Below the pieces are notes generated by a model, which was not told the origin of the DNA, searched no databases, and worked only from the letters and a program-made list of their open reading frames with translations. This document shows, piece after piece, positions 22,676-34,321 of a DNA stretch of 64,000 bases; position 1 is the first letter of the stretch; each line of letters starts with the position of its first letter. This DNA is from Calliphora vicina (Eukaryota; Arthropoda; Insecta; Diptera; Calliphoridae). Location of the stretch: the NCBI RefSeq assembly GCF_958450345.1, contig NC_088780.1, forward strand, positions 114,898,226 to 114,962,225, written 5' to 3'. The position numbers and the translations under genes were made by a program.

Positions 22676-23740
22676 TATATTATAAAAATTTAAAATACAA
22701 CATTTTGTTTGTATTTTTGCTGACAAAAGTATATAATTGATTTTTATAAACAATATGCATATTGTGCAATTTTACATGAAACTTACTTTATTGTAATAGA
22801 TTTACATGTATTTTTTAGAGTGTACTATAATATGGGTGATTCTGAGATTATCGGATAATTTGCTTTCCTTGTGTATTTAAAAGGGAAAAATATATTCCAC
22901 TATTTTAAATCATGCTAGTCGGAGATTGGTTCAATGATGAAAAACAAAAATAAAAAATAATAATATGGTAACTTGTTCAGACAAATGACTATAGAAATTG
23001 TATTATTATATCAACTAAACTTTAATTTTTACGTGGAATATTCAATGTTCAACATTGATTTTCTGTTTTTGCGAGGTCACCTTAATAAAAAGTGGTATTT
23101 TTGAAATATAAATTTATATGAAAAATCACTTCGTTTATTCGTCTGTTGCATTTTATTTAGTTTTATTTTCTTCACAAATAAACAGAAACTCCCATGAGCG
23201 ACTTTTCATCTGCACTCTTTTCTTGAAATAATGTATAAATGTAGATGTGTATATCGTCACCTAAAATGAAAACGGACGTAACTACACTTTTATTTTTTTT
23301 TACAAGAGAAGCAAAAACGTTATAAAATCAATAATAATTTTTTGCGTTTGAATTTATTTTATAAAGTTGCCATTGCAGGGGTCGAAAAATTTGCGTGAGC
23401 ATGTAGTTTGATAAAAATAACTATAATCAATTATAAACTCGATTTTGAATTTTTATGTAGTTACGTCCGTTTGCATTTAAGGTTACGATATGTATATCCA
23501 TTATTATTATCACTGTTTGTATTTTCGATGCAAATGCTTTAATTTGGCCAAATCAGATAACATTTAGAGGTTGCACATTTTATTTAATTTATTTAATATT
23601 TTATTTAAAAAAAATTACAGTTAAATATTTTTTTTCCATAGATTTTTAAACCGATAACTCTTAATATTTGATATTAAAAGAATCAAAAAATTTCATGCAA
23701 ATTTCAATCCGAAAATTTTAAATTTGTATTTTTTTAAAAT
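22676..23740. other. No feature recognised
   Basis: AT-rich DNA without recognisable genes. Two similar phrases, 'GGACGTAACTAC' near 23273 and its complement near 23460, hint at an old inverted pair about 190 bp apart. Confidence 0.4.
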
Positions 23741-23749
23741 AAATGCTGA

Positions 23750-23925
23750 AAACAACCAAATTTAACGCTTTTTGGCCAAGTTATTAGCAAATTTAGATAT
23801 TTTGAGGTTTTACATAAAAAATTGATTTTTGTTCAGATATATGAGTGGTCACAGATCGAAGTCCTTTTCTTGATTAAACGCTTATTGGCCAAGTTACTAG
23901 CGATTTTAGATATTGTGAGTTTTTA
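23750..23925 (-). repeat. Helitron minisatellite fragment
   Basis: One and a half units (TTGGCCAAGTTATTAGC, ATATGAGTGGTCACAGATCG) match the Helitron arrays at 8250-9350 and 15640-15935. Confidence 0.8.
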
Positions 23926-24140
23926 TCTATATAAATTAAAATCAGGTGTCGTTCGTTTGGTAATTGCATCAGTTGAGAACGGCCGGACCGATTTAGAATT
24001 TTTTTTTTAAATGTTGGTCATAGTCCAACTTGTGTTTTTACGAAATTAAAAATTGACCACGACCACTTTTTCGTCCAATTTTTTCGATTTATCTAAAATC
24101 GGAAAACGGCTGCACCTATTTGGGTAATTTGTTTTTAAAT
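23926..24140 (+). mobile_element. Helitron 5' end fragment
   Basis: It begins TCTATATAAATTAAAATCAG after an A and continues with GTCGTTCG, GGTAATTGCATCAGTTGAG and CCAACTTGTGTTTTTACG. These are the 5' region of the two minus-strand Helitrons, here on the plus strand. It abuts a minisatellite fragment in the opposite orientation, so the two pieces are not one intact element. Confidence 0.7.
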
Positions 24141-24389
24141 GTTCGTAGTAACTTAGTAGGTCGTAGTAGGTCGTAGTAGTTTAGTACCTCTAACTCACAC
24201 ATTTTTATAACGATTTAAAAATTGTAAACAATTATGGATAGGCAAAGAATAAAGCTTTCATAAAATGTATACATAAAATTTATTTTCCAAATAATTGTTT
24301 CGCCATCATTTACAGTATAACTTCAGAGTATATAGAACTAATTTGTGCAAAATTTTATCAGGATTTCCGCATATTCAACATATTTTTGT

Positions 24390-24650
24390 TTGCTCAAACA
24401 GTATTACGGGGGACATTTGTGTGGGGGCAAGGTGAAATTATTTACCGATATTGTCCGTTTTCAATACCAATTAAATCTTATCAACAGAGTGTATTTGTGG
24501 AAAATTTCAGAAATTGCTAGACCATCCAGCCATGATCTAGAATATGTTTTATATACATTTTGGTTCTACGACCAATATTTCGATATGTTTCAAACGAAAT
24601 GACAAAATCAATATACCCCCATCTTTTTTGATGGTCTGTATAAAAAGAGA
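24390..24650 (+). repeat. Diverged DINE-like fragment
   Basis: GGGGGACATTTGTGTGGGGGC followed by AAGGTGAAAT recalls the family-A core (ACATTTGTATGGGGGCTAGG), and CCCCATCTTTTTTGATGG near the end recalls its terminal hairpin. Similarity is patchy. Confidence 0.4.
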
Positions 24651-24720
24651 ATATTAGAAAAAAGTGCAATAATAATAATTTATTTTAATTAAAGTTAGTT
24701 GGAATTTAAATGAGATACTA

Positions 24721-24851
24721 ATGTGCTGTTTTTCTATAGCGAACGAGTACTTTGAGTGGAAATTTAACATGTGTTTTGTTATTGCAACAAAAACAAAATA
24801 CATGTAAAACGTCCACTCAAAGCACTCGTTCGCTATAGAAAAACAGCACAT
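24721..24851. mobile_element. 131-bp hairpin MITE, copy 1
   Basis: Ends ATGTGCTGTTTTTCTATAGC and its complement form long inverted repeats with a short ACAAAAACAAAATAC loop. A near-identical copy lies 500 bp downstream. The ORF on either strand is a consequence of the inverted repeat. Confidence 0.85.
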
Positions 24852-25223
24852 AAGTTTTAATTATTTTCATATTCCATAATTTTAAACCTTCAATGATGTT
24901 TTATTATTTTTCAGCAATTCAAGCACAAAATTTTACCCCCAGCTAACAATGTGTCGTATACACATCAGAAATGTGCATGAATACCATTCAAATGACATAT
25001 TTATTATTTTGCAAAAGTGAATACTGAGTTATCACAATACATCAAATATACGAATACTGTCATTGCATGATTCACTAAAGCAAGTGTTTTGTTACAAAAT
25101 GCATGTAATTGCTTGCATATTCTGTAAACTCCTACCATTCACAAAAGCAGCGAATCAGTATGAGTGTTTTTTGAGTAAATATATACTTTTCTACATGAGT
25201 ATGTTTGAATTAATTTAAGACTT

Positions 25224-25354
25224 ATGTGCTGTTTTTCTATAGCGAACGAGTACTTTGAGTGGAAATTTAACATGTGTTTTGTTATTGTAACAAAAACAAA
25301 ATACATGTAAAACGTCCATTCAAAACGCTCATTCGCTATAGAAAAACAGCACAT
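25224..25354. mobile_element. 131-bp hairpin MITE, copy 2
   Basis: It has the same length and ends as copy 1, differing by only a few substitutions, chiefly in the right arm near 25319-25335. The closeness of the two copies suggests recent amplification or local duplication of the MITE. Confidence 0.85.
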
Positions 25355-26100
25355 TAAAAATTTTTCAATATTTTTTTATTATTTTTCAGTTCATTGTTTC
25401 AAAATAAGATGAAATTTAGTTCTTAAACCACGAGTGAAAATTTATTTAAAACATTTAAAAAATGATTGTGTAAATGGCAATCAATTATGAGAGCGCCAGC
25501 ACAGCAAGCAATATAATTTGCACATGTTGATGATTGAAAACACAACAAATGCAGTGATTTCATTAAAATAGACAAAAAGCAAATCATTCGAGTAATGATC
25601 GTTCGATTAATCGAATAATTTCTCACAAATAATTATTCGAACAATTTTAAAATGCCCATTTTCGAATAACGAATAATTTGAACCATTTTATGTAGAACAA
25701 TCGAATAAAACCAGGGACCGAAAATAATAATTATTCTTGAAATTTCTAAGGAAAAAAGCCATCACAGGATAATATCGGAGAGTCAAGTCAAGCATACCAT
25801 TTTGATTGTTTTCAACTATATTTTCATAAAATAACATGCTTTTTAAATTCTTGATTTTTATTTTTTTTGTCAGAAATAATTGTTATTTTCTGATTTTTAT
25901 TATTTTTTTTGGCAGAAATAATTGTTATTTTTGATTTTTATTTTTTTTTGTCAGGAATATTTGCCAGACTTTGAGTTTTATTTTTTTTGTCAGGAATATT
26001 TGTCAGACTTTGATTTTTATTTTATTTGCCAGAAATAATTATTATTTTTTGATTTTTATTTTTTTGTCAGATATATTTGTCAGACTTTGATTTTTATTTT

Positions 26101-26653
26101 TATACCCTTCATTCCGTTTGTAATTTCTACATTTTTCATTTGCGACCCCACAAAGTATATATATTATGGATCGTTATAGATAGCGAAGTCGATATCGCCA
26201 TGTCCGCCTGTCCGTCTATTCGGCTGTATGTTGAAATCAACTTTCCGTAGCCCCCAAATAACTTACAAACATGATTGATACATCAATATATCGGGAATTC
26301 TTCCGGCTCGATCAATTTTTAAAATCGAGAAAATCGGCCCACAAATGGCTGAGATAACGGGACAACCTCGATTTTTGGCCTATTTTTGATCTATATCTGG
26401 ATAACTAAGTCATTAATATATGCATTATGGATATCTAATGGTAGATATTTCAAAGTCCATTGCAACGATGTATATAAGGCTTTGACCTACAATGGGTCAA
26501 AATCGGGAAAAATATTTTTTAACCAGAATTTTTTTTTACCAAAAAATTTGTTTGTTCATAAATTTTTTTTTTACCCAAAAAAGGATATATATACTTTGTG
26601 GGGTCGCAAATGAAAAATGTAGAAATTACAAACGGAATGACAAACTTATATAC
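26101..26653. repeat. DINE-1-like family-B unit folded back on itself
   Basis: CATTCCGTTTGTAATTTC...GACCCCACAAAGTATATA at 26106-26164 is repeated as its exact complement at 26586-26641. Between the arms lie GTCCGCCTGTCCGTC and ACAACCTCGATTTTTGGCC, the family-B core also seen at 57400-57990. The closing TACCC...GGGTATA end of the second arm reappears after the Tc1, at 27678-27700. Confidence 0.8.
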
Positions 26654-26929
26654 AGTGACTCAAACGCAAAATCGGACAAGAGTTTGTCTAATATAAAAGT
26701 GCTCTAAACATAAAAGGATGTTCCAAAAAAATAGTTTTTTTCGCTTCTATTTACACTCCACATACCTACATCTCTAAAAAATAAAAAAAAAATAAAATTT
26801 GCATAATTGAAACTGTAAACTTTTGCATAAAAACCAAAATAACTCAATTTTTTGCGTCAAACACAAAATCGGACAGAGTAAAATAGGTATTCAAAAGTGG
26901 GCGATAAATATTAAGTTGCATATCCTTTG

Positions 26930-27252
26930 TTGTATTGAATGACCTGTAATCGCTTTTGAATCGAATTTTAGCATATTTTGGTCCATGCTTCCAGTAAGGC
27001 CTCTTTTATCTAAACTAACGTGTTAAATTTTATTTGATGCACTCTCCTAGCTAATTCCTCCCAAAGATGCTCAATTGCATTAAAGTCTGGGCTCTGTGCA
27101 GGAGTTTCTATAAGTTTGGGACAGTTATGGTTCAACCAAAGATTTACACCACCTAATGTGAGCTTGATCCCAAGCTTGATAAAATAACCATTCTTCGATG
27201 GGGATATTGATGATAGTAATGGTTCTAAAGGTGAGAAAATGGATACATACAT
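26930..27252 (-). pseudogene. Tc1 transposase C-terminal fragment
   Basis: Translation on the minus strand gives LWLNHNCPKLIETPAQSPDF, then NAIEHLWEELARRVHQ, and after a stop EAWTKIC and YNKGYAT. This is the C-terminal catalytic segment of Tc1 transposases: the pattern aqSPDxNxIEhlW contains the last acidic residue of the DD34E triad (the E of IEHLW). The N-terminal paired-like domain and the first two Asp residues are missing. It is inactive. Confidence 0.9.
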
Positions 27253-27399
27253 GCATGATTTAACTTTATATATTAAATTTATATGTATATGTTATTATAA
27301 TAGATTGTAAATTTCTTTATAATAATAAAAAAAAAAACAATTAAAACCATGAAATTGCATTTTCAATTAATATAAGAAAATTCTATTGCAGATATATAT

Positions 27400-27655
27400 A
27401 ATTAACTAGTAACAATATAATTATTCAATGTTATAAATCTATTGTTAAAAGTTTACTGTTGATTATTAACAAATTTATTGTTTAATTTCACAAACTCTGT
27501 GTTAAAACATTTTGTTGAGAGTTAACAATTTTAAGTAACAAAAATATTTTTCGTATCTACAAAATCGGTTGTTGGTGCCTTTTTAATTAAAAACATAATT
27601 GTATTGACGAATATGGTAATTAATATGACAATTGATTTGTCGTAATTTTTTTCTG
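27400..27655 (+). repeat. CACAGAAAAAA-family fragment in the Tc1
   Basis: It contains GAGAGTTAACAATTTTAAG, ACAAAATCGGTTGTTGGTG and ATTGTATTGACGAATATGG, which recur inverted at 1-240. It ends TTTTTTTCTGTG directly against the Tc1 terminal repeat. Confidence 0.75.
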
Positions 27656-27966
27656 TGATTTTGCGTTTGAGTCACTGTATACCCTTGAAGGGTATAAAAA
27701 TCAAAGTCTGACAAATATATCTGACAAAAAAAATAAACATCAAAAAATAACAATTATTTCTGACAAAAAAAATAAAAATTAAAGTCAGACAAATATTCCT
27801 GACAAAAAAAATAAAACTCAAATTCTGACAAATATTCCTGACAACAAAAAATAAAAATCAAAAATAACAATTATTTCTGACAAAAAAAAAATAAAACTCA
27901 GAAAATAACAATTATGTTGTGAATTTTATTATAAATGTCATAATTGCTACGGTCCCTGAATAAAAC

Positions 27967-28429
27967 GAATAAATGTACATTAGGCATATAACTAATTTTG
28001 GCGAAATTTTTGGCATACCAAATGGCCTATATTGTATAAGTAATGAAAATCATTTTTTTAGGTCATTTGGAATCAAAAACATCACGCACCAACACCAATT
28101 TCTAAAATAAACCAAATTTTTTTTTTAAATTTTTAAAATTTTTTATTTTTTAAAATGAGATTTAAATTTAAAGTTCTTGACGATTTTCATAACGGAAGTA
28201 TGTTCTGCATCACTTTTATTGCACGTTCCGAGCAAATGTTGCTACATGATATAATTTCGAATCTACATAAAGTATGTTTAAAGTGCAACAGTGATCTACA
28301 AATTCGTTCTAATTGAAAAGTTTCTAAAGTCAAAACAGGGGTACGTGTTACTATTAGAAATCCTTCCCAATCCCATATTATTATCTTATTATTTAAGTAT
28401 AAATTTCTTTAAAATATGTATAAACTTCT
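27967..28429. other. No feature recognised
   Basis: AT-rich with a poly-T/poly-A stretch at 28090-28150. No ORF above background. Confidence 0.4.
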
Positions 28430-29750
28430 TTGGAAAATTACACAGTACAACATTTTTCAGTCCATTGCTTTGGGACTCAATTCTGACAATTGCACGTGAA
28501 AGTAGCCCCAAAAATAAGAATTTCTGTATCATTAGTTTTGTCAAGTTGGCTGCCATAATAATTTAATGGCCATACGATTTTTTTTCCTCAAGGTGGATTT
28601 TTATCACTTTTTCTATATTTTAGCACGGTTATATCTCGTATACCGTACGGAATATCTCTTTTGTGGCTGAAGAAAAGTTGTAGATATTGAATAGTAGAAG
28701 AAAAGCACGGAACATACCTACCCGAAAAAGTTGCATCCAGTGCCTTAAAAATCGCAAAAAATTCCCTTTTTTTTACCAATTTTCACCTTTTTTGCTCAAT
28801 AACGGGATTACAAATCCAATTATGGACCAAACACCATGAAATTAGGTCGTGTGATTTGCGTTTATATGAAAGTTATTTATCATGAATTTTGCTTGTATAC
28901 CATAATTTTTAACAGATTTATTCACTTTAAAGTGATTTTCGGATGCGGGTCTTATATGGGAGCTATGAATAATTATGGACCGATCATAACAAAATTTGGT
29001 GACATGAATTTTGTATATATAAAACTTATTTGGAGCGAAATTTTGTGTAGATACATATATAAATTAAATATTTATGACCGATAAAGTCCAATTTCGGGAG
29101 GACATTTGTATGGGGGCTAGGTGAAATAATGAACCGATTTCAGCCAATTTCAACAGGCTTCGTCCTTGTGCCGAGAAAATTATATGTACAAAATTTTTTA
29201 TGATCGGTCCATAATTATTCATAGCTCCCATATAAGACCCGCTTCCGAAAATCACTTTAAAGTGAATAAATCTGTTAAAAATTATGGTATACAAGCAAAA
29301 TTCATGATAAATAACTTTCATATAAACACAAATCACACGACCTAATTTCATGGTGTTCGGTCCATAATTGGATTTGTAATCCAGTTATTGAGCAAAAAAG
29401 GTGAAAAATTGGTAAAAAATGGGCATTTTTGCGATTTTTAAGGCACTGGGTGCAACTTTATCGGGTAGGTATGTTCCGCACTTTTCTTCTACTATTCAAT
29501 ATATACAACTTTGCTTCAGCCACAAAAGAGATATTCCGTACGGTATACGATATATAACCGTGCTAAAATATAGAAAAAGTGATAAAAATCCACTTTGAGG
29601 AAAAAAAATTCGTATGCCCATTAAATTATTACGGCAGCCAAATTGACAAAACTAATGATGCATAAGTTCTTATTTTTGGGTCTACTTTCACGTGCAATTG
29701 TTAGAATTGAGTCCCAAAATCATGTGTTGTACTGTGTTATATAAATAAGT
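28430..29750. repeat. 1.3-kb palindrome containing a DINE-like unit
   Basis: The left arm (about 28430-28985) and right arm (about 29197-29750) are inverted copies. Shared blocks include CACAGTACAACA, GCACGTGAAAGTAG, TATACCGTACGGAATATC and CACCATGAAATTAGGTCGTG. The last of these is family-A DINE sequence, so the arms consist of an unknown outer block joined to a DINE half. The spacer holds the remaining DINE core. ORFs of the same sequence read from both strands are an effect of the symmetry. Confidence 0.85.
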
Positions 29751-30594
29751 TTTTTTTTGCAAGGGTGAGGCACATTTCCCATATTTGAAATTATCTTTTG
29801 AAGTATGTCCGCAGTTATTATTAATTATAAAAACAACGTAACGAAGGAATAAAATGTATTGTATTTCAAAATAATTGAAAACATTTAATGAAAAATTTTA
29901 TTGCGTTTGGTGCGTGAACTTTTTAAACGACCGCAAAAAAATAACACCGTGGTTTTTCATATTTTTTTATGCTCTATTCTACTATGCTATGCCAATTTGC
30001 ATATTTGCAAAAATTGTCAAAAGTTATATCCCTAATGTACATCTCTGATACACATGAGCCAGACATCATATAAAACTGTATTATGAAATAAAAGCTTTCT
30101 TTTTTTTCTCCAGAGATATAAGCCGTGATTTAAATTTCTCTTCACATTATTTATAATTTACTTTCTAGTTTTTCCCTTCTTCTAAATATTTATTTATTTG
30201 CTTCTGTGTTTGCAATGTTATTTTAAACAGTGTTTGCTGAAGCACATGCAATATCTCTGCCAACAATTTATATCAGCCAAACGTATCATCTTGAAGTTGC
30301 AACTGATTATTTGTCGCTTTATTATCGATATAGTGTCACCGTGCGGAATAAAAAGTTCCGGGCATATGAATCCATTCCGATTCATCTTAATATCAAATTA
30401 TTATATGTAGAAAACATCGCATTCTTATCTTGAGAGAAGAACATGTTCCTTGTTCTGCTTCTTGCATTAAAATGGAAATATTTTATTGCTTTTCAGTTAT
30501 GCAAACACTTTGGATTCAATTTACATTAAATATAAATAAAATAATTAAATTGAATAACTAAACTTAATATGACTTTAATTACAATAAAAATGGG
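29751..30594. other. No feature recognised
   Basis: AT-rich with two overlapping short plus-strand ORFs at 30198-30433. These have no recognisable similarity and are within chance length. No repeats found. Confidence 0.4.
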
Positions 30595-30698
30595 AATATA
30601 AAAAATTCTATAAAAGAAGTCACTATTTGAAACTAATTAATTTTAGCGTTAATTAATTAGTTTTAAATAGTGACTTCTTTTATAGAATTTTTTATATT
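30595..30698. repeat. 104-bp hairpin
   Basis: Arms of about 47 bp (AAAGAAGTCACTATTTGAAA and complement) surround a small TTAGCG loop. Almost perfectly paired. Probably a very small MITE, as similar hairpins occur elsewhere in the window. Confidence 0.85.
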
Positions 30699-31014
30699 GT
30701 TTTGTAAAAAAAAGACTTTATTTACTGGCACACTTTAAAAAAAACATTTCACTTATAAATATAATATAAATTTAACACTAATTAATTAATAAAACTTTAT
30801 ATAGAGTTATCCGAAAAAAACTTATACTTGTATTAATTAAATAAAACTTAAACGGTTCAACATAAAAATTCGTAAATTTATTTAAATATTGTAAAAATTC
30901 ATTACAAATTAAAATATTACATATAACACGGTATTTATAAATTTGTCCACTTTTTCCGAAAACTCTCTTATTAAAGATTTTATAGTTGCTTCCGCACAAT
31001 ATAACTCTAACAAT

Positions 31015-31076
31015 AAGAATTCTCTCAGATATTATCTTACAACATAAGAATTCTCTCAGATATTATCTTACAACAT
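31015..31076. repeat. Perfect 31-bp tandem duplication
   Basis: The unit AAGAATTCTCTCAGATATTA... occurs twice without a mismatch at 31015-31045 and 31046-31076, indicating a recent duplication. Confidence 0.9.
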
Positions 31077-32229
31077 TTTTTTATAAATGCTACCTTCGAT
31101 CAAAAATTTAAAACTTTGACCCACTGTAAAAAAAATTCAGAGCAGCTGGACTATAAGTTTATTCTACAAAAATTATCTACTCAACATGACTTTCAGAATT
31201 ATATGGCCGCTGTTCTGTTCCAATCAAAAAGTCTCAATTTGTTGGACAGTGTAATTTGTTGGACCAAGAACATATTTTGCCTGGAATAGTGTGTATAAAT
31301 TATTTTTCGACTCTTTCTTTAAATTGTATTTGGTTCAACACACCCATTTTTTTTGTAAGACCACCGATGACTTTAAAATCCATAAATGTACTGGGTATTG
31401 TCATATTCTTCATCCTTCTCTTAAAATGTAAACTGCCGAACAAAGACAAGTTTTAGTGTAAAAAGTCGATATTAATGTAATTTGTTATTGCAAACATTTT
31501 TTTTTTTGCTGAATAACATTTTTGCGATACGAAGTTGAAACATTTTAATGTATATATCCAAAAACAAAAATATAACTTCCAATTGCTGGCAGGGATATAC
31601 GTATAAATGTGCAATGTCCCCTGATGCCATATTTATTTTAAAAAAGTAAAAGAAAAAAGAAATACAATTTTAAAACATAAAGAGAACGAATTAAATCAAT
31701 TTTTGTAATTTGATAGTCTGACTTAATAGATTTTAACGATTATGTGTGTAACACGGAAATGTGATGTGTGAGTGAAATTTCTTTCTTGTAATATACACAA
31801 TTAAATTAAAGGCGCACGGTGGCTCAAAACTTCTTTTATTTTAACGCCATGCAATAGTAAACATATTGAATCTACGGTAGCCGAAAAAATAAATACAAAT
31901 ATTTTTAAGTGTGACAAATATTTTATGTCATTCTATAAAAAATGTGATTTATGTAAATTTGATCAGAAGTAAATTATCATGACTCGCAAAAAATGCAGCC
32001 AATTATCGAATATTTTTTTCGTTATGTTGCTAGGATAATAGTACTTAAGTCATTAAATGTTTACTCAGGTACTATATTTTAGTAAAATTTCAATTTTAGT
32101 GGAATAGCTGGTCAAAAGGGGTTAAAAAAATGTTACCAAGTACTACCAGAAAGGCGAAATTGTCCTCTTTAACCCCATATGTACTTTTGTACACTTTTTC
32201 CATTTGAATGAAATTACTCCCAAAATTGT
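31077..32229. other. No feature recognised
   Basis: AT-rich. The only ORF (31256-31456, plus) shows no recognisable domain and is of chance length. Confidence 0.4.
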
Positions 32230-32569
32230 TTCTATTTTTATTTTACCTGTACGGCTTGCTGTCCATGTAAACATTGTACGCAAATTACCTACTGGTCACA
32301 ATTTTGCAGATATTTCTATAAGATTTGGTAAATACATTTTTTTAGCCCGAGGACGCAGTCTGTTGAAACTGGCTGAAATCGGCCCATTATTTCACCTAGC
32401 ACACATACAAATGTCATCCTGAAATTGCACTTTATCGGTCGTAAATTGTTAATTTATATAAGGGGTGATTATTCATCGTAAGGTTTGATTTATATTGTAA
32501 AATAAAACACATAAATATGAAAGTGATCTAAAAATTGTTATTGTCGGTTAAATGAACAATTTATGGTAT

Positions 32570-33692
32570 TTGCTGTTTGAAAATGAAATCATGTAAATGT
32601 TGGCCATGACTGCGTTCATTCCAAAGGTCCAATTTTGTTGTCTTCCAAAGCATCAATCGTAGCTGGCTTATTCCTGAAGACTTTGCATATCCCAAGAGAA
32701 AATAGTCCAAAAGTGTGACACCGCACGATCTAGTGTCCAATTTACAGTAGAAAAATGTGAAATAAAGTACTCACCAAAATGATTTCTTAACAATGTCATG
32801 GTTTCGCTCGCTGTCAGAGTATGAAAACAAACAAAACATTTCGCAAACGTTTGCAAAATGTACAAAACAAATCAAAATTTTTATATTGTATTGTACATGA
32901 GCAAAAACAAAACAAAAACTTTTCAAGTGACAAAAAGAGAAAACGAAACGATTAGCTTTTCACTCATCTTCATTATTTAATTTACCGTTAAAATCGTACA
33001 TTTGAGTACAAAACAGATAGAGAAACGTATTTTTTATTCGTTTTGTTTTTGTTTGTACTGTGTTCTCTATTATAATAAGTAAATCAATTACCAAACGTTT
33101 GTTAAACGTTTTTTATCAGAATGTTTCAATATTGTTCTTACTCTTTTCTTTTCTAGCTGCGTATGTCTATATTAATGTACAGTTTGTGCTCATGAGCAAA
33201 AACAATACAAACCAAAATAGGACAATCATTCGCATTGTTTTGTTTGGTTTTTGTTTTAGTCACTGCAAAGAACAAAACAAAGCGATAGCAAACGTTTCGA
33301 TTTGATTATTTTCGTACTCTGCTCGCTGTATAGCTCGTAGCGCCGTCTTTTTTGAAACCAAAGCTCACCCAGACTATGTGCTTGAATTTAATGTAGCAAA
33401 TTGTCCGCTGACATGGTGCGATAACAGTTACCATTGACGGTAACATTCTGATTTTCCTAATTTTTTAAGAAATATGAACCATGATTCCACCAGCCCATAA
33501 ACCACACCATACCATTGTTTTTAATGGATGTAATGGTAGCTCTTGGTACTCTGCGGTTTACTCATCAGAAATGTGCTTCATCACTGAACCGAAAGTTCCT
33601 AGAATCACACGAAAAACATTTCTCACATAACGCTGATTTTCGTAATACAGCTGATGAATTTGGAGACGCTGTTGTGGTGTGAGTCTTTCCAT
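32570..33692 (-). pseudogene. Mariner-like transposase, broken and interrupted
   Basis: From the minus-strand ATG near 33692 the translation runs MERLTPQQRLQIHQLYYENQ, then, after stops, PLKTMVWCGLWAGGI. Beyond the nested MITE it continues MTLLRNHFGEYFISHF, TVNWTLDRAV and PATIDALED-like sequence. The VWCGLWAGGI and NWPPRS-like blocks are typical of a Tc1/mariner-superfamily transposase group with a helix-turn-helix N-terminus. Several stops and frameshifts make it inactive. The frame runs correctly across the MITE target site (KTALRAI region to ASETM), showing the MITE came later. Confidence 0.75.
32815..33321. mobile_element. hAT-type MITE nested in the transposase
   Basis: The ends CAGAGTATGAAAAC and TTTTCGTACTCTG are flanked by the 8-bp duplication CTCGCTGT (32807-32814 and 33322-33329). 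The interior is rich in AAACAAAAC and its complement. No transposase. Confidence 0.9.
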
Positions 33693-33960
33693 GATGACTT
33701 GCAAAAAAGCATGAAAATCAAACCTCACGATGAATCACCCTTTAGATATCTACACAAATTTCGCTCCAAATAAGTTTTTTGTATACAGAATTCATGTCAC
33801 CTAATTTTATGATGGCCGCATCCGACAATCTCTTTAACGAGCTTAAATAACTTAAAAATTTTGGTATAAACTTAAAATTCAAGAGAAATAATAACGATCG
33901 CTCCATAATTTGTCATAGCTCCCATATAAGGCCCTTTTCCCAAAATCATTCACGAAAATA

Positions 33961-34321
33961 AATCATAGTGTTCTTACATGTTTTTATCTGCTTATAACTT
34001 TTTTATATGTAAAGCTGATTCAAAAAACGAAACAATCAACATTTTCATACTAAATAACTTCAACTTTAGCTCTAAATTTCTCACCAACTCCTAAACCGAC
34101 TTTTATGATGTTAAAAGTGGAGAATTCAATTTCTAAAATATCTCTATCAGTTCAAAAGTTACAGAGTTTTGGCCGATGAAAAACGTTTCTGAGCCACAGT
34201 AAGGCATTGATTAATTGTGTGTTAAAACACTAGCATATTAAAACGATTTTTTTCTAATTAATCATTAGTTCATATTACATGAGCGATGTTTTACGTTTTG
34301 TGTGTTAGTTTTAAAAAAAAA
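33961..34321. other. No feature recognised
   Basis: AT-rich DNA between two DINE-like copies, without ORFs or repeat ends that I can see. Confidence 0.4.

Larger units (their letters stand above)
26654..27677 (-). mobile_element. Tc1-like transposon, internally rearranged
   Basis: The ends are CAGTGACTCAAACGCAAAAT and its complement, each flanked by TA. A second CACAAAATCGGACAGAG near 26870 repeats the terminal CGCAAAATCGGACAAGAG, giving the inverted/direct-repeat layout of some Tc1 elements. The minus strand encodes the transposase C-terminus. The right part (about 27400-27655) is a different repeat inserted beside the terminal repeat. Confidence 0.9.
25712..27958. mobile_element. Foldback hAT-like element with nested Tc1
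   Basis: It starts CAGGGACCG and ends CGGTCCCTG, flanked by the 8-bp duplication AATAAAAC (25704-25711 and 27959-27966). Each arm carries short tandem units of the type TTTTTGTCAGAAATAATTG or complement over about 350 and 250 bp. The centre holds an inverted DINE-like unit interrupted by a Tc1 at 26654-27677. Without the Tc1 it is about 1.2 kb. No hAT transposase is present. Confidence 0.85.
32461..33742 (-). mobile_element. Tc1/mariner-superfamily element nested in DINE
   Basis: The ends AGGGGTGATTATTCATCG and complement of AAGGGTGATTCATCG are flanked by TA (32459-32460 and 33743-33744). The minus strand carries a degenerate transposase. A 507-bp hAT-type MITE interrupts it. After removal of the MITE and its duplication it is about 770 bp, so part of the transposase was already lost. 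Confidence 0.85.
32230..33960 (-). repeat. DINE-1-like family A, split by a Tc1/mariner-type transposon
   Basis: The left part (to 32460) holds GAAACTGGCTGAAATCGGC and ACAAATGTCATCC. The right part (from 33745) continues with GATATCTACACAAATTTCGC and ends with CATAGCTCCCATATAAGGC. The join across 32461-33742 restores family-A order, so the element was one copy before the insertion. Confidence 0.75.

Noticed and set aside
24654..25354. Two similar minus-strand ORFs starting MCCFSIANE
   Set aside because: Both are translations of the same hairpin MITE and not a gene pair.
28836..29351. Identical N-terminal ORFs on both strands
   Set aside because: The two ORFs begin with the same protein sequence because they lie in inverted arms of a palindrome made of non-coding DINE-like sequence. 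Family-A copies elsewhere do not keep the frame.
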